DNA from: Azospirillum canadense | Lineage (GTDB): Bacteria; Pseudomonadota; Alphaproteobacteria; Azospirillales; Azospirillaceae | Direction: 5' to 3' | DNA length: 64,000 nucleotides | Assembly (NCBI RefSeq): GCF_025961225.1 | Contig: NZ_JAOQNG010000009.1 | Span: 1-64,000, forward strand | Shown: in pieces, positions 1 through 9,309 of the stretch | Numbering within the stretch: the stretch's first letter is position 1 | How the letters are laid out: every line of letters starts with the position of its first letter | Notes under the pieces: generated by a model | What the model saw: only the letters and a program-made list of their open reading frames with translations | Databases searched by the model: none | What the model was told of the DNA's origin: nothing | Position numbers and translations under genes: made by a program

Positions 1-1013
1 ATCAGGATGGTCGGCGTCATGTCCATGGCCGTGCCGATGACCACGACCAGCGCCATGATCGCGAACATCAGCAGCATCGGGCTGCCCATCAGCGGCTCCA
101 GCAGGTCGGTCAGCTCACCGGGCAGGTCGGCGACCGTGATGAGCCAAGACGACACCATGGCCGCGGCGACCAGGAACATCACCACCGCCGTCGTCTTGGC
201 CGCGGTGGCGAAGACGGCGTAGAGGTCGGCGACGGTCATCTCGCGGTACACGAAAAGCGCGACGACCAGCGAGTAAACCGCGGCGACCACCGCCGCCTCG
301 GTCGGCGTGAAGACGCCGAGCTTCAGCCCGAAGATGATGATGCCCGGCAGCACCAGCGCCCAGAAGGCGTCGAAGAACGCACGCACCATCTCTTTCAGCG
401 GCCGCCGGGGTGGCGGAGCGATGGTCTCCTGCCGCACCACATACCACCAGGCGACGCACAGGCCGAGCGCCAGAAGGACGCCCGGAACGATGCCGGCCAG
501 AAACAGCTTGGTGATGGAGACGTTGGCGGCGACACCGAAGATGATGAAGCCGATGGAGGGCGGAATGATCGGGGCGATGATGCCGGCCGCGGCGATCAGG
601 CCGCCCGAGCGCGCCTTGTCGTGCCCGGCCGCCACCATCATCGGCACCAGCAGCGCGGCCAAGGCGGCCGCGTCCGCCACGGCGGAGCCGGACAGGCTGG
701 CGAGGATGGTCGCCGCCAGAATGGCGACGTAGCCGAGCCCGCCCTTGACGTGCCCGACCAGGGTGAGGGCGAAGGTCACGATGCGCCGGGACAGGCCGCC
801 GGTGTTCATGATCTCGCCGGCCAGCATGAAGAACGGCACCGCCATCAGCGGGAAGCTGTCGGCGCCGTTGATGACGTTCTGCGCGATCACCTGCGCGTCG
901 AACAGGTCGAGGTGCACCATCAGCGCCGCGCCGCACAGCAGCAGCGCGTAGGCGATGGGCATGCCGATGGCCATGGCCCCGAGCAGAGGCACCAGAAAGA
1001 CGGCGATGGTCAT
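1..1013 (-). CDS. dctM: TRAP transporter large permease (DctM type), partial
   Basis: Large membrane subunit of a tripartite ATP-independent periplasmic transporter, which carries the solute across the inner membrane using an ion gradient. About 337 codons are visible. The family is usually about 425 residues, so the C-terminus lies beyond the left edge. The reading is almost wholly hydrophobic, with many transmembrane segments and family-like stretches such as AVADAAALAALLVPMM and GIIAPIIPPSIGF. The ATG is at 1013, with AGGAGG six bases upstream and only 10 bases after the dctQ stop, so the two genes are co-transcribed. No periplasmic binding protein (DctP) gene is in view. The substrate is not known; aroQ nearby makes an aromatic or alicyclic acid possible. 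Confidence 0.93.
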   Translation of the reverse strand, partial: MTIAVFLVPLLGAMAIGMPIAYALLLCGAALMVHLDLFDAQVIAQNVINGADSFPLMAVPFFMLAGEIMNTGGLSRRIVTFALTLVGHVKGGLGYVAILAATILASLSGSAVADAAALAALLVPMMVAAGHDKARSGGLIAAAGIIAPIIPPSIGFIIFGVAANVSITKLFLAGIVPGVLLALGLCVAWWYVVRQETIAPPPRRPLKEMVRAFFDAFWALVLPGIIIFGLKLGVFTPTEAAVVAAVYSLVVALFVYREMTVADLYAVFATAAKTTAVVMFLVAAAMVSSWLITVADLPGELTDLLEPLMGSPMLLMFAIMALVVVIGTAMDMTPTIL

Positions 1014-1023
1014 AAGGGCCTCC

Positions 1024-1614
1024 TCAGCTCTTGTGGCCCGGGGCCGCGGCGGCGCCGGCCGGCGGCACCGGGGTGCCCAAATCCTTGTGCAGGTCGTCGA
1101 ACTCCGCCTGCTCTTCGGAGTCGACGACCATGACCAACTCATGCTCGGTCAGCCGACCGGTCAGGACCCGGTACAGCTCCACCAGGAGGATGCCGCCGGT
1201 CGTGAGGCTGAAGACGACGCCGATGCCGTAGAACAGCCCCATCGAGAGGCCGGTCGCCGGCGCTTGGACATCGCGGTTGATGAGGGTCTGCACCCAGCTT
1301 CCCTTCAGCATCAGGAACGTGATGTACAGCATCAGGAGGTGGCCAATGACCAGAAGGCTCTTCTTCCCCGCCGCGGGCAGCCGCCGGACCAGCGTGTCAA
1401 CCCCGAGATGAGCATGCTCCCGCAGGCCGATGGCGGCGCCCAGGAAGGTCATCCAGATGAAGAAGAACCGCGACAACTCCTCGGACACGGTGATGCCGCT
1501 GTTGAAGGCGTAGCGGAGCACCACATTGCCGAACACGAGGACCACCATGGCCGCCAGGCACAGCACGGTCAGCAGCTTCAACACGCGGAAATAGGCGTCC
1601 ACAAGGACCTGCAT
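1024..1614 (-). CDS. dctQ: TRAP transporter small permease (DctQ type)
   Basis: Small membrane subunit of the TRAP transporter, partner of the large permease immediately downstream. The 196 residues carry four predicted membrane helices: about 15-35 (TVLCLAAMVVLVFGNVVLRY), 45-65, 85-105 and 125-150. The conserved segment around EELSRFFFIWMTFLGA is present. The C-terminal 45 residues are polar and rich in alanine and proline. A strong GGAGGAGG-type ribosome site precedes the ATG at 1614. The gene is transcribed away from the divergent tetR gene, with 337 bases between them that hold no gene but two candidate operators. Confidence 0.93.
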   Translation of the reverse strand: MQVLVDAYFRVLKLLTVLCLAAMVVLVFGNVVLRYAFNSGITVSEELSRFFFIWMTFLGAAIGLREHAHLGVDTLVRRLPAAGKKSLLVIGHLLMLYITFLMLKGSWVQTLINRDVQAPATGLSMGLFYGIGVVFSLTTGGILLVELYRVLTGRLTEHELVMVVDSEEQAEFDDLHKDLGTPVPPAGAAAAPGHKS

Positions 1615-1798
1615 GTCCTCCTCCCCTCATTCTGGCTCACCACCCCGGCTTACCGGTCTGGCCGAGCCACTGCTTTATGAGAGCCGCAGCTCCCGCGGCC
1701 TCCTTGTGATGGGCCGGCTTTTCGGGAGGCCGGCGGATCGCGCCCCGTGGCCGCGACACGGTGAATGGTGCCCTCCTGCTGTGCTGGCTCGACTATGT

Positions 1799-1812
1799 AC
1801 TAACTGGTACGT
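1799..1812. promoter_or_regulatory. Candidate TetR operator, box 1
   Basis: The 14-base sequence ACTAACTGGTACGT lies in the divergent dctQ/tetR spacer. It matches box 2 at 12 of 14 positions and is an imperfect palindrome of the form ACnAACCGGTTnGT. Its position suggests control of the TRAP promoter. Assignment to the adjacent TetR is an inference. Confidence 0.5.
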
Positions 1813-1900
1813 CCACGTCAACGCGGATTCGTTCTGGGCTGGACTGTTGGCGGCGCAAGCGGTCCCGGCATTCCGTTGTTCACCCGCCGGGCTGGCGGTG

Positions 1901-1914
1901 ACTAACCGGTTCGT
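1901..1914. promoter_or_regulatory. Candidate TetR operator, box 2
   Basis: ACTAACCGGTTCGT is a near-perfect palindrome (only the third base pair is asymmetric) lying 38 bases before the tetR start. It shares 12 of 14 bases with box 1, 102 bases away. A pair of equal palindromes between divergent genes is the usual arrangement for an autoregulated TetR repressor. Confidence 0.55.
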
Positions 1915-1951
1915 TTACATTACCGCCGAGGCGCAGGAAAGGTGGTCGCGG

Positions 1952-2617
1952 ATGAGCATGGCGGAAGACAAAGGGCGCACCGATAAGGCGGCCGCTTCCC
2001 GGAAGAACGATCCCGAGAGCACAAGGCGGGACATTCTGGCCGTGGCGACGGAAGAATTTGCCACGCATGGCCTGAGCGGTGCGCGGGTCGACGCCATCGC
2101 GGAGCGCACGCGCACCACCAAGCGCATGATCTATTATTACTTCGGCAGCAAGGAGGGCCTCTACATCGCGGTCCTCGAGAAGGTCTATGGCGACATCCGT
2201 GCGGTGGAGAGCGACCTGCGGCTGGAGGACCTCGACCCGGAACAGGCGATCCGCCGTCTCGTCGAGTTCACGTTCGACTACGAGGAGGCCCATCCGGACT
2301 TCATCCGCCTGGTCAGCATTGAGAACATCCACCATGCCAAGTACATCGCGCAGTCTTCGGCGATTCGAAACCTCAATGTGCCGGTGATCGACACGATCGC
2401 AGAGATTCTCGCCCGAGGCCATCGACAGGGCGTGTTCCGCGTTGACGTAGACCCTGTTGACCTGCACATGCTGATCAGTTCCTTCTGTTTTTTCCGGGTG
2501 TCGAACCAGCATTCCTTCGGCACCATCTTCCGTCAGGACCTGGGGGCGCCGGAGATCCGCGGGAAACATCGCGCAATGATCGGTGATGCGGTCGTCCGCT
2601 ACCTGAAGGGCGACTAA
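1952..2617 (+). CDS. TetR/AcrR family transcriptional regulator
   Basis: A 221-residue regulator with an N-terminal TetR helix-turn-helix at about residues 25-70. It reads TRRDILAVATEEF, then GARVDAIAERTRTTKRMIYY and YFGSKEGLY, all typical of the family. The C-terminal ligand-binding half is helical and resembles regulators of aromatic acid catabolism such as the NicS/RutR group, which is a resemblance only. The frame stays open far upstream, but ATG 1952 (with a second ATG at 1958) follows AGGAAAGG and begins just before the conserved domain. It is divergent from dctQM, which it probably represses through the two palindromes in the spacer. Confidence 0.9.
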   Translation: MSMAEDKGRTDKAAASRKNDPESTRRDILAVATEEFATHGLSGARVDAIAERTRTTKRMIYYYFGSKEGLYIAVLEKVYGDIRAVESDLRLEDLDPEQAIRRLVEFTFDYEEAHPDFIRLVSIENIHHAKYIAQSSAIRNLNVPVIDTIAEILARGHRQGVFRVDVDPVDLHMLISSFCFFRVSNQHSFGTIFRQDLGAPEIRGKHRAMIGDAVVRYLKGD

Positions 2618-2789
2618 ACGGGCGCCGAACAGCCCGCCACAACGTGGGGGCTCCGACGATCGACCGAGCCGCAGGGCACGCCGAACTGCGCTGCGCGCCG
2701 ACACAGAATGACGGCCAGGAACGATGTCCCATAAAAGCGCAAACCTGCGAGCATAGCCCTTACAGCGCGACACGAGCGTGACGACGAGG

Positions 2790-3420
2790 CAGGCCGGCTG
2801 GCGCGGTGACATCCACGCGGCGTCGTTGACGGCGGGGAGAGTCAGTTTCACAGCAACGAGTTGGCCGCTGCTGGTATCGACACCGGCGTGCCTTCGCCGA
2901 GATCGGCCCACCTTGGGCCTGTGTTTCTCCACCAACCACTTGCCGGGCCTGCTAAGTTCGCGGCCGCGATTGTCCACCAACTGGGGCTCCGGACCGGCGG
3001 TCATCGACCGTGGCGCCGCGGCCTGAGACCGGACCCGTGGGTTCGGGATGGTGTGGTCGCCGCGCTGGACCTTCGCGGGTTCCGGCGCCCGCAGGTCCGG
3101 TTGGAGCCGGGGCATCAGCGAGCCGGGCAGCCTTCGGTCGGCGGGAAGGTCTCAACATCGTTTTGATCGCCAGGCCCGATCTCCTCGGCTGCCCACCGCG
3201 GGGGCTGCGTGGGGCGGCACGTCACGCCGGAATGACACCCTCGCTGCGCCAGATCGGCAAGCTGCCGCGCTGGCGTAGCCTCGCTTCAGGCGCTGGCTGA
3301 TTCGTCACGCAGTGTCTGACGCGGGGGAAATGGCGGTGTACAGCATGGTGTTTGAACCGCATCGGTCGGGGAGGCGGCGGGTCTCAACGGAATAGAGCTT
3401 CTACGCCAATCCGGAAGTCG
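2790..3420 (-). pseudogene. Decayed IS5/IS903-type transposase remnant
   Basis: The 866-base gap between tetR and aroQ holds a degenerate relative of the intact IS copies at 27177 and 33156. On the minus strand, around 2850-3000, the peptide LSRPGKWLVEKHRPK and then AGVDTSSGQLVA align with LSGPGEWLVEKHGCK and VGVDAASGQIVA of the intact transposase. The stretch 3341-3415 still matches the untranslated left end of that IS (GTGTTTGAAC, CTTCTACGCC). The reading frame is broken throughout and no terminal repeat pair or target duplication is recognisable. It is an old insertion unrelated to the recent activity of the intact copies. Confidence 0.7.
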
Positions 3421-3483
3421 CCGCCACGCCAGCCCCGTTTCGCTCGCACACTGCGAAAAAGCTCTAACCTCGGCCCTTTGGAA

Positions 3484-3936
3484 TCAGGCCTGCGGCACGC
3501 TGCCGATCAGCCGCGCCAGCCGCTGGAGTGCCAGCGCGTAACCCTGTGTGCCGAAGCCGGCGATAACCCCAGACGCCACCGACGAGACGTAGGAATGGTG
3601 CCGGAAAGGCTCCCGCTTGTGGATGTTCGAAATGTGCACCTCGAGGATCGGAAAAGCGCAGGCATGCAGCGCGTCCAGGATGGCGACGGAGGTGTGGGTG
3701 AAGGCCGCCGGGTTGATGACGATGCCGCTGGCCACCTCGCGCGCCTCGTGGATCCAGTCGATGATTTCGTACTCGCGGTTGCTTTGATGAAACTGGATCT
3801 CCAGTCCGAGGTCCTGGCCGACTTTGCGGCAATCGGCCTCCACGTCCGCTAGGGTTTCGTGGCCGTAGATGTGCGGCTCGCGCTTGCCCAGCAGATTGAG
3901 ATTCGGGCCGTTCAGCACGTAGACGACGCGGCTCAT
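3484..3936 (-). CDS. aroQ: 3-dehydroquinate dehydratase, type II
   Basis: Converts 3-dehydroquinate to 3-dehydroshikimate, for shikimate synthesis or, in the reverse metabolic context, for quinate breakdown. The 150 residues match the usual length. Family motifs are LNGPNLNLLG near the N-terminus, QSNREYEIIDWIHEA, INPAAFTHTSVAI, and EVHISNIHKREPFRHHS with the catalytic histidine and arginine. The start is ATG 3936, preceded by GGGGAGGAAACCTC, rather than an upstream in-frame ATG. Its own upstream region is cut by an IS3 fragment about 85 bases away, so its native promoter may be lost. Placed beside a TRAP transporter and a TetR regulator, it may serve quinate or shikimate uptake and catabolism. 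Confidence 0.93.
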   Translation of the reverse strand: MSRVVYVLNGPNLNLLGKREPHIYGHETLADVEADCRKVGQDLGLEIQFHQSNREYEIIDWIHEAREVASGIVINPAAFTHTSVAILDALHACAFPILEVHISNIHKREPFRHHSYVSSVASGVIAGFGTQGYALALQRLARLIGSVPQA

Positions 3937-4026
3937 GAGGTTTCCTCCCCTGTGTTTTCCGTTCACCGCTACCCTACATCAATGTGTGTACCGCGGCCCG
4001 GAAATGAGACACCCGGCTTGGCTTAT

Positions 4027-4210
4027 TCAGGCGGCCAAGGGTAGCTCGGCCATGGGCGTCTCATCAACCCCGAGTTGGTCGGCGCGCACCTGGGCTGGGG
4101 TGCGGTGTCCATGCCGGGCGACGAGCCAGGTTTCATTGTCGTGACGGGCGAACTCGACCAGAGCGCGACGCAGGTCCTCGACGGTGTCGAAGGTGTGGAT
4201 CCACAGCAGG
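4027..4210 (-). pseudogene. IS3-family transposase OrfB, C-terminal fragment
   Basis: On the minus strand this reads LLWIHTFDTVEDLRRALVEF, then NETWLVARHGHRTPAQVRADQL and a stop at 4027. This is the characteristic end of IS3-family OrfB integrase-type transposases. Only about 60 codons survive. The rest is removed at 4210, where the IS6 left end begins, so an IS6-mediated deletion or insertion cut it. Confidence 0.75.
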
Positions 4211-4258
4211 GGTGTTGTCAGGTTGGCGGTAGGCGGTCCAGCATGGCAGGTTGCGGAC

Positions 4259-4823
4259 ATGAGCACGTCCATCAATCCGTACCGCGGCTTCCGCTTTCCG
4301 GCGGTGATCATCAACGAGGCCGTATGGTTGTACCATTGCTTCAGCCTGAGCCTGCGCGAGGTCGAGCTGATCCTGGCGGCGCGCGGTATCGAGGTCAGTT
4401 ACGAGACCATCCGGGAATGGGGCCTCCGGTTCGGGCGTGACTTCGCCAACACTCTCAGGCGCCGCCGGCACCAGCCGGGCGATAAGTGGTTGTTGGATGA
4501 GGTATTCATCCGTATCCGCGGCAAGCAGCACTATCTGTGGCGGGCCATCGACCAGAACGGTGTGGTTCACGACATTCTCGTCCAGAGCCGGCGCAACAAG
4601 AAGGCGGCCAAACGATTCTTCCGCAAACTGCTGAAAGGGTTGCGCTACGCCCCGCGTGTCCTCGTGACCGACAAGCTGAAGTCCTACGCGGCGGCGAAGA
4701 AGGACCTGAAGCTCGACGGCGCACACAGGCAAAGCCGATACCTGAACAACGCCTGCGAAGTCTCGCATCAACCGACCCGACGGCGCGAGCGGCATATGAA
4801 GAGGTTCAAATCCGCCCGACATG
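4259..4823 (+). pseudogene. IS6-family transposase, 5' part
   Basis: The first 188 codons of an IS26-like DDE transposase. It shows FRFPAVIINEAVWLYHCF near the start, then EVSYETIREWGLRFG and the first catalytic aspartate in WLLDEVFIRIRGKQHYLWRA. The second aspartate follows in VLVTDKLKSY. Reading breaks at MKFKSAR-like residues (MKRFKSARH), where an IS256 inserts. Joining 4259-4823 to 10668-10813 restores exactly 237 codons, the normal IS6 size, so the gene was intact before the insertion. Confidence 0.85.
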
Positions 4824-4868
4824 GGGACTGTCAGGAATTTTGTGTGCGGGCGGGCGGTTTGCACATGA

Positions 4869-5078
4869 TCAGGCCATGGCCCGGGCGAACCGCTCGGCAA
4901 AGAGCACGGCGAACTGGGCCTTGGCCATGCACCACTCCCGTGCCGGCATGGTCCACTCTTTTTCGGCGCGGTTCAAGACCAGGAAGAGCAGCTTCAACAC
5001 CGCCTCGTCGGTCGGGAAGTGGCCGCGGGCGCGCACCGCCCGCCGCAGCTTCGAGTTGAGCGCTTCAATGGAATTCGT
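4869..5078 (-). pseudogene. IS256-family transposase A, 3' part
   Basis: The C-terminal 70 codons of a Mutator-type transposase. It reads NSIEALNSKLRRAVRARGHF, then TDEAVLKLLFLVLNRAEKEW, ending ARAMA with a stop at 4869. The glutamate in IEALNSKL is the usual catalytic Glu of the family. It is separated from the rest of the gene (9591-10601) by the nested IS110. Together they give exactly 407 codons. Confidence 0.88.
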
Positions 5079-5324
5079 AACTGGTATGATGATGCCCGAT
5101 GCCGCCCTCGTCCGGTTGGGGCCTCTTGGGCTCTGATGTATGGTGCGACCATCCGGGACAAGGGGCATCGGGAGCGCGTAAGGTGGGCAGGCCGATGTAT
5201 ACGATGAGCTGCGAGCTCGTGTTAGTAGCTGGCCGCCCCTGCGACCCACCCGGTTGCGCTGCGAGCGCGGATCCGTAGTTGTCGTGTTGCCCGCCGCTCC
5301 CGCCGTTCATGAGGGAGAGCCATC

Positions 5325-6520
5325 ATGCGACGCATCGTCGGAATGGACATCCATCGCACCTTTGCCGAGGTCGTGTTCTGGGAGGACGGCCGGCTGCGAC
5401 CGGCCGGCCGGGTCGACATGACCCGCTCGGGCCTGGAAGGCTTCGGCCGCCTGCTGACCACGGAGGACGAGGTCGTCGTCGAGGCGACCGGCAACAGCAT
5501 GGCCGTCGTCCGCGTTCTCTCGCCCTTCGTGGCGCGCGTGATCATTGCCAACCCGCTGGAGGTCAAGGCGATCGCCCACGCCCACGTCAAGACCGACAAA
5601 ATCGACGCCGGCGTGCTGGCGTCTTTGCGGGCGGCCGATTTCCTGCCCGAGGTCTGGCTGCCGGATGCCGAAACCGAACGGCGCCGCCGTCTGGTGACGC
5701 GGCGCAACCAAGTGGTCCGGCACCGCACCCGGATCAAGAACGAGGTCCACGCGATCCTGCACGCCCATCTGATCCCGCCATGCCCGCACGCTGATCTGTT
5801 CGGCCACCGGGGGCGGGCCTGGCTGGCGCGTCAACCACTTCCCGATGACGAACGGGCGGCCATTGAGCGCCACCTGCGCGAACTTGATCGCTTGGGCGAG
5901 GACTTGCAGGGGCTCGACCGTGAGATTGCCCAATCCGTCTGTGATGATCCTGCGGTCAGACGGCTTCTGACGATCTCCGGCGTCAACCTCACCGTCGCCG
6001 CCGGGCTGGTTGCCGCGATTGGTGATATCCATCGCTTCGACAGCCCGCAGAAGCTGGTGAGCTACGTCGGGCTCAATCCTCGGGTTCACCAGTCCGGGCT
6101 TGGGCTCGCCCAATATGGCCGCATCAGCAAGCGGGGACGCTCCCACGCCCGCGCCCTGCTGGTCGAGGCGGCCTGGGCGGCGTCCAAGGCGCCGGGACCG
6201 CTGCGGGCGTTCTTCCTGCGCATTCGCGCCCGCCGTGGCCACCAAGTCGCCGCCGTCGCCGTGGCTCGCAAGCTGGCGGTGCTCTGCTGGCATCTCTTGT
6301 CCAAGGGCACGGATTACCAGTGGGCACGGCCGGCTCTGGTCGCCCACAAGACCCGCGCGATGGAATTGCAGGCGGGAGCGCCGCTGAAGAAAGGCAATCG
6401 GCCTGGTGCGGCCTACGCCTACAACATCAAGGTCCTGCGCGATCATGAGATCGTCATGGCGCAACAGGCCCAGCAGGCTTACGAGGCGTTCGTCAGCCAC
6501 TGGCAGCCACGCCGCCCTAA
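5325..6520 (+). pseudogene. IS110-family transposase A, interrupted near its 3' end
   Basis: A DEDD-type transposase that starts MRRIVGMDIHRTFAEVVFWE after GAGGGAGAGCC. It shows the RuvC-like acidic residues in GMDIHR, VVVEATGNS and KTDKIDAGVLA. The C-terminal transposase_20 region around LLTISGVNLTVAAGLVAAIG and VSYVGLNPRVHQSG carries the family serine domain. The native end, KAASAPTQAAPAGEP and TGA, lies at 9264-9309. The IS5 insertion at 6521 replaces it with unrelated residues. Joining 5325-6520 to 9264-9309 gives 414 codons. Confidence 0.87.
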
Positions 6521-6668
6521 CAGGATGCGGAAAAACGGGCCGATGCAGCGCCTTCGCCTCTGCTGAGGCTTGAAGATGGCGTTTTGAACGCCCGTTTTGG
6601 TCGGGATGGAGCGTTTTTCCTCGCTCCGAGGCTCCCGGAGCCGCCGTTCAGGCGGACTCCGGGCACGA

Positions 6669-7003
6669 TTACGCTGCAGCCAGCAGCTTGGGCAGGCGGA
6701 TCAGGTTGTAGGCGGCAGCGGTCAGGGTGAACATCCAGCCGACGCGAGCCGTGCCTCGGTGACGGGTCTTGCGCAGCCCGGCCGCTTTGATCCAACCGAA
6801 CACCTCTTCGATCCGCTTGCGGATCCGAAGGCTGACGGCGTAGCCGGGGTGACGGGTGGTCCGGCCGTCGATCGCCGAGCGGCGGTTGCTGGTGTTCTGC
6901 GCGACATGCGGGGCGGCGCCCAACTCGCGCAGGTTCGCCACGAAATCCTTGGTGTCATAGGCCTTGTCGGCGGCCACCGTGATGCGGTGGCGCCCGGGAA
7001 TGG
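6669..7003 (-). pseudogene. IS5-family transposase copy D, 3' part
   Basis: The C-terminal part of the DDE_Tnp_1 transposase, reading HRITVAADKAYDTKDFVANL through RKRIEEVFGWIKAAGL to LLAAA and a stop at 6669. It is identical in content to copy C. It is split from its 5' part (8438-9179) by IS256-B. The two parts sum to 359 codons, the same as the intact copy. Confidence 0.9.
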
Positions 7004-8427
7004 ATCGCGTCCCACCGCGTGGTGTCTGAGGCGTGAGGCTGGCCCGCCGGAGCGCTCCCCCATAGCTGGCGCAGGCGGGCCGGCCGTTCGGGAGCGGCGG
7101 TCACCGTGTTCTTCGGCTAAGTTGAGGTTGCTTAACGACCATCAACCAAGACGGAGACCACGATGACCGAGGACAGGATCGCTCTTCAGGAGCTGATTGG
7201 GAAGAGCGCCGATGCCGACTTTCTGCGCGAGATGGTCGGCTTCGCCGCCCAGCGCCTGATGGAGCTGGAGGTGGAGAGCCTGTGCGGCGCCGGGTATGGC
7301 GAACGCAGCGAGGACCGCCAGACCAAGCGCAACGGCTACCGGGAGCGGACCTGGGAGACGCGCGCCGGGGCCATCGACCTGCGCATCCCCAAGCTGCGGC
7401 GCGGCTCCTACTTCCCGGCCTTCCTGGAGCCGCGCCGCACCGCGGAGAAGGCGCTAATCGCGGTGATTCAGGAGGCCTACGTGCAGGGCATCTCGACGCG
7501 CAACGTCGATGATCTAGTCAAGGCGATGGGCATGACCGGCATCTCCAAGAGCCAGGTCAGCCGCCTGTGCCAGGACATCGACGAGCGCGTGCAGGCGTTC
7601 CTGAACCGGCCGCTGGAAGGCGACTGGCCCTTTGTGTGGCTGGATGCGACCTACGTGAAAGTGCGCCAGGACGGCCGCATCGTCTCGCTCGCCGCCATAC
7701 TGGCCATCGGCGTCAACAGCGATGGCCGGCGCGAGGTGCTGGGGCTCGGCCTCGGGCTGTCGGAAGCCGAGACCTTCTGGACCGATTTCCTGCGCACCCT
7801 CACCCGCCGGGGCCTACGCGGCGTAAAGCTGGTGATCGCCGATGCGCATCTCGGGCTGAAGGCCGCCGCTTCCAAGGTGCTGGGCGCCACACTTCAACGC
7901 TGTCGTGTTCATTGCATGAGGAATCTCCTCGCCTGCGTCGGCAAGGCGCACCAGACGATGGTCGCGGCCACCATTCGCACCGCCTTTGCCCAGGAGACCG
8001 CTGAGGCGGCGCATGAGCAGTGGCGCCGGGTGGCCGACAGCCTGCGGCCGCGCTTTTCCAAGCTGGCGGCGCTGATGGACGAGGCGGAGTTCGACGTGCT
8101 GGCCTACATGAAGTACCCCAAGGACCTGCGCACCAAATTGCACAGCACGAATCCTCTGGAGCGGCTGAATGGCGAGATCAAGCGGCGCACCAACGTCGTC
8201 GGCATCTTCCCTGGCGAAGGGGCGGTTGTGCGCCTCGTCGGCGCCTTGCTGCTGGAGCAGCATGATGAATGGGCGGTGGCCCGGCGCTACATGACCATGG
8301 AAAGCCTGGCCGAGCTGTGCCACCCTCACACCCCTGATCCGCTGTCCATCGCAGCGGAGTAGACCGGCGGCCTCAACCCGCCGAAGAGCACAGAGGCCCC
8401 CTCAGACACCACGCCTCGGGGCACGAT
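7004..8427 (+). mobile_element. IS256-family element B, innermost layer, intact
   Basis: The inverted ends share CGTGGTGTCTGAGG: the left reads ATCGCGTCCC then that block, the right reads ATCGTGCCCC with it. They are flanked by the direct repeat CCGGGAATGG (6994-7003 and 8428-8437), one base more than the usual 8-9 for this family. This is the only element of pile 1 whose gene and both ends are uninterrupted, so it is the youngest insertion. Confidence 0.9.
7163..8362 (+). CDS. IS256-family (Mutator-like) transposase B
   Basis: A 399-residue DDE transposase that catalyses copy-and-paste style movement of its 1.42-kb element. Visible family features are KRNGYRERTWETRAGAIDLRIPKLRRGSYFP, split here by position as residues about 56-86. 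The first catalytic aspartate is in FVWLDATYVKVRQDG, the second in LVIADAHLGLK and the glutamate in STNPLERLNGEIKRRTNVVG. The central CRVHCMRNLL with a CxxH-like pattern is normal for the family. The ATG at 7163 follows GACGGAGACCACG. Length and motifs look complete, so it may be active. Confidence 0.95.
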   Translation: MTEDRIALQELIGKSADADFLREMVGFAAQRLMELEVESLCGAGYGERSEDRQTKRNGYRERTWETRAGAIDLRIPKLRRGSYFPAFLEPRRTAEKALIAVIQEAYVQGISTRNVDDLVKAMGMTGISKSQVSRLCQDIDERVQAFLNRPLEGDWPFVWLDATYVKVRQDGRIVSLAAILAIGVNSDGRREVLGLGLGLSEAETFWTDFLRTLTRRGLRGVKLVIADAHLGLKAAASKVLGATLQRCRVHCMRNLLACVGKAHQTMVAATIRTAFAQETAEAAHEQWRRVADSLRPRFSKLAALMDEAEFDVLAYMKYPKDLRTKLHSTNPLERLNGEIKRRTNVVGIFPGEGAVVRLVGALLLEQHDEWAVARRYMTMESLAELCHPHTPDPLSIAAE

Positions 8428-8437
8428 CCGGGAATGG

Positions 8438-9179
8438 CCTCGACCATGGAGACCGCCGCCTCGCGTTCGGCCAAGCCGGTGGCCGCGGTGAGCCGGACAT
8501 CGACCACCAGGGCGTGGCGGTTCTCCATCAGCGCGTGGCCCATGAAGGCCAGTTTCGCCGGCTGCCCGTGGCCCTTGCGGTACAGCCGCGCCTCGGGATC
8601 GCTGGTCGAGGCGTGCGTTTCGTTGGACCGCTTCTCGCCATGGAAGTCGCGTTCACCGTTGCGCCCCGGGCCCGGCGGCTCGCCGCTGCCGTCCTTGGGC
8701 CGGAAGCTCTTCACCGAGGCCCACGCTTCGATCAACGTGCCGTCCACCGAGAAGTGCTCGTCCGACAACAACGCCTTGACCTTCGGCTGGCCCAGCACGG
8801 TGGCCAGGAACTTGGCCGCCACATCGCCGGCCAGCAGACGCTCACGGTTCTTGGTGAAGACCGTCACGTCCCACACCGGGGCATCCATCGACAGGCCGAC
8901 GAACCAGCGGAACAGCAGATTGTAGTCCAACTGCTCCATCAACTGGCGTTCCGAACGCACCGAGTAGAAGGCCTGGAGCAGCAGCGCACGCAGCAGCTTC
9001 TCCGGCGGGATCGAAGGCCGTCCGATCTTCGAGTACAGACCCTCGAAGGCTGGCGACATCACCTCCAGCGCTTCATCCACGATGGCCCGGATCGCTCGCA
9101 GCGGGTGGGTGGCCGGAACCCGCGCCTCGCAACTTACGTAGCTGAACAGACCCTCGCTGCGTTCGTCCGAACCCCGCAT
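8438..9179 (-). pseudogene. IS5-family transposase copy D, 5' part
   Basis: The first 247 codons of the transposase, starting at ATG 9179 after GAGGGGACG. It holds the DUF772 region (IGRPSIPPEKLLRALLLQAF) and the first catalytic aspartate in HFSVDGTLIEAWASVKSF. It then breaks within VSMVEAIPG, where IS256-B is inserted. Confidence 0.9.
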
Positions 9180-9263
9180 CGTCCCCTCGCCGGCCGCTTT
9201 CTCCACGACCGGAGGGAATCACGACCGCCCGGCCGGGCAAAGCCTTTTTCCGCGTCCTGCTAA

Positions 9264-9309
9264 AGCAGCGTCGGCGCCAACGCAAGCCGCACCCGCGGGA
9301 GAGCCGTGA
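9264..9309 (+). pseudogene. IS110-family transposase A, last 15 codons
   Basis: After removing IS5 copy D and one CTAA, the frame passes from QPRRP into KAASAPTQAAPAGEP and a TGA at 9307-9309. This short piece shows that the longer frame read from the 5' part ends in IS5 sequence, not in the native protein. Confidence 0.75.

Larger units (their letters stand above)
6521..9259 (-). mobile_element. IS5-family element, copy D, fourth layer
   Basis: The ends CAGGATGCGGAAAAA (6521) and inverted CAGGACGCGGAAAAA (ending 9259) are flanked by a perfect CTAA duplication (6517-6520 and 9260-9263). Its size is exactly 1305 (the size of the intact copy at 54958-56262) plus 1434. The surplus equals the nested IS256-B (1424) plus its 10-base duplication. 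The target was the 3' end of the IS110 transposase gene. Confidence 0.92.

Noticed and set aside
115..936. 273-codon minus-strand frame starting MRRGADGAP
   Set aside because: It overlaps dctM in another frame and is Arg-rich; the dctM frame shows membrane helices and family motifs.
1613..1951. N-terminal extension of the TetR frame
   Set aside because: It has no homology-like pattern, contains the two operator candidates, and a good ribosome site precedes ATG 1952.
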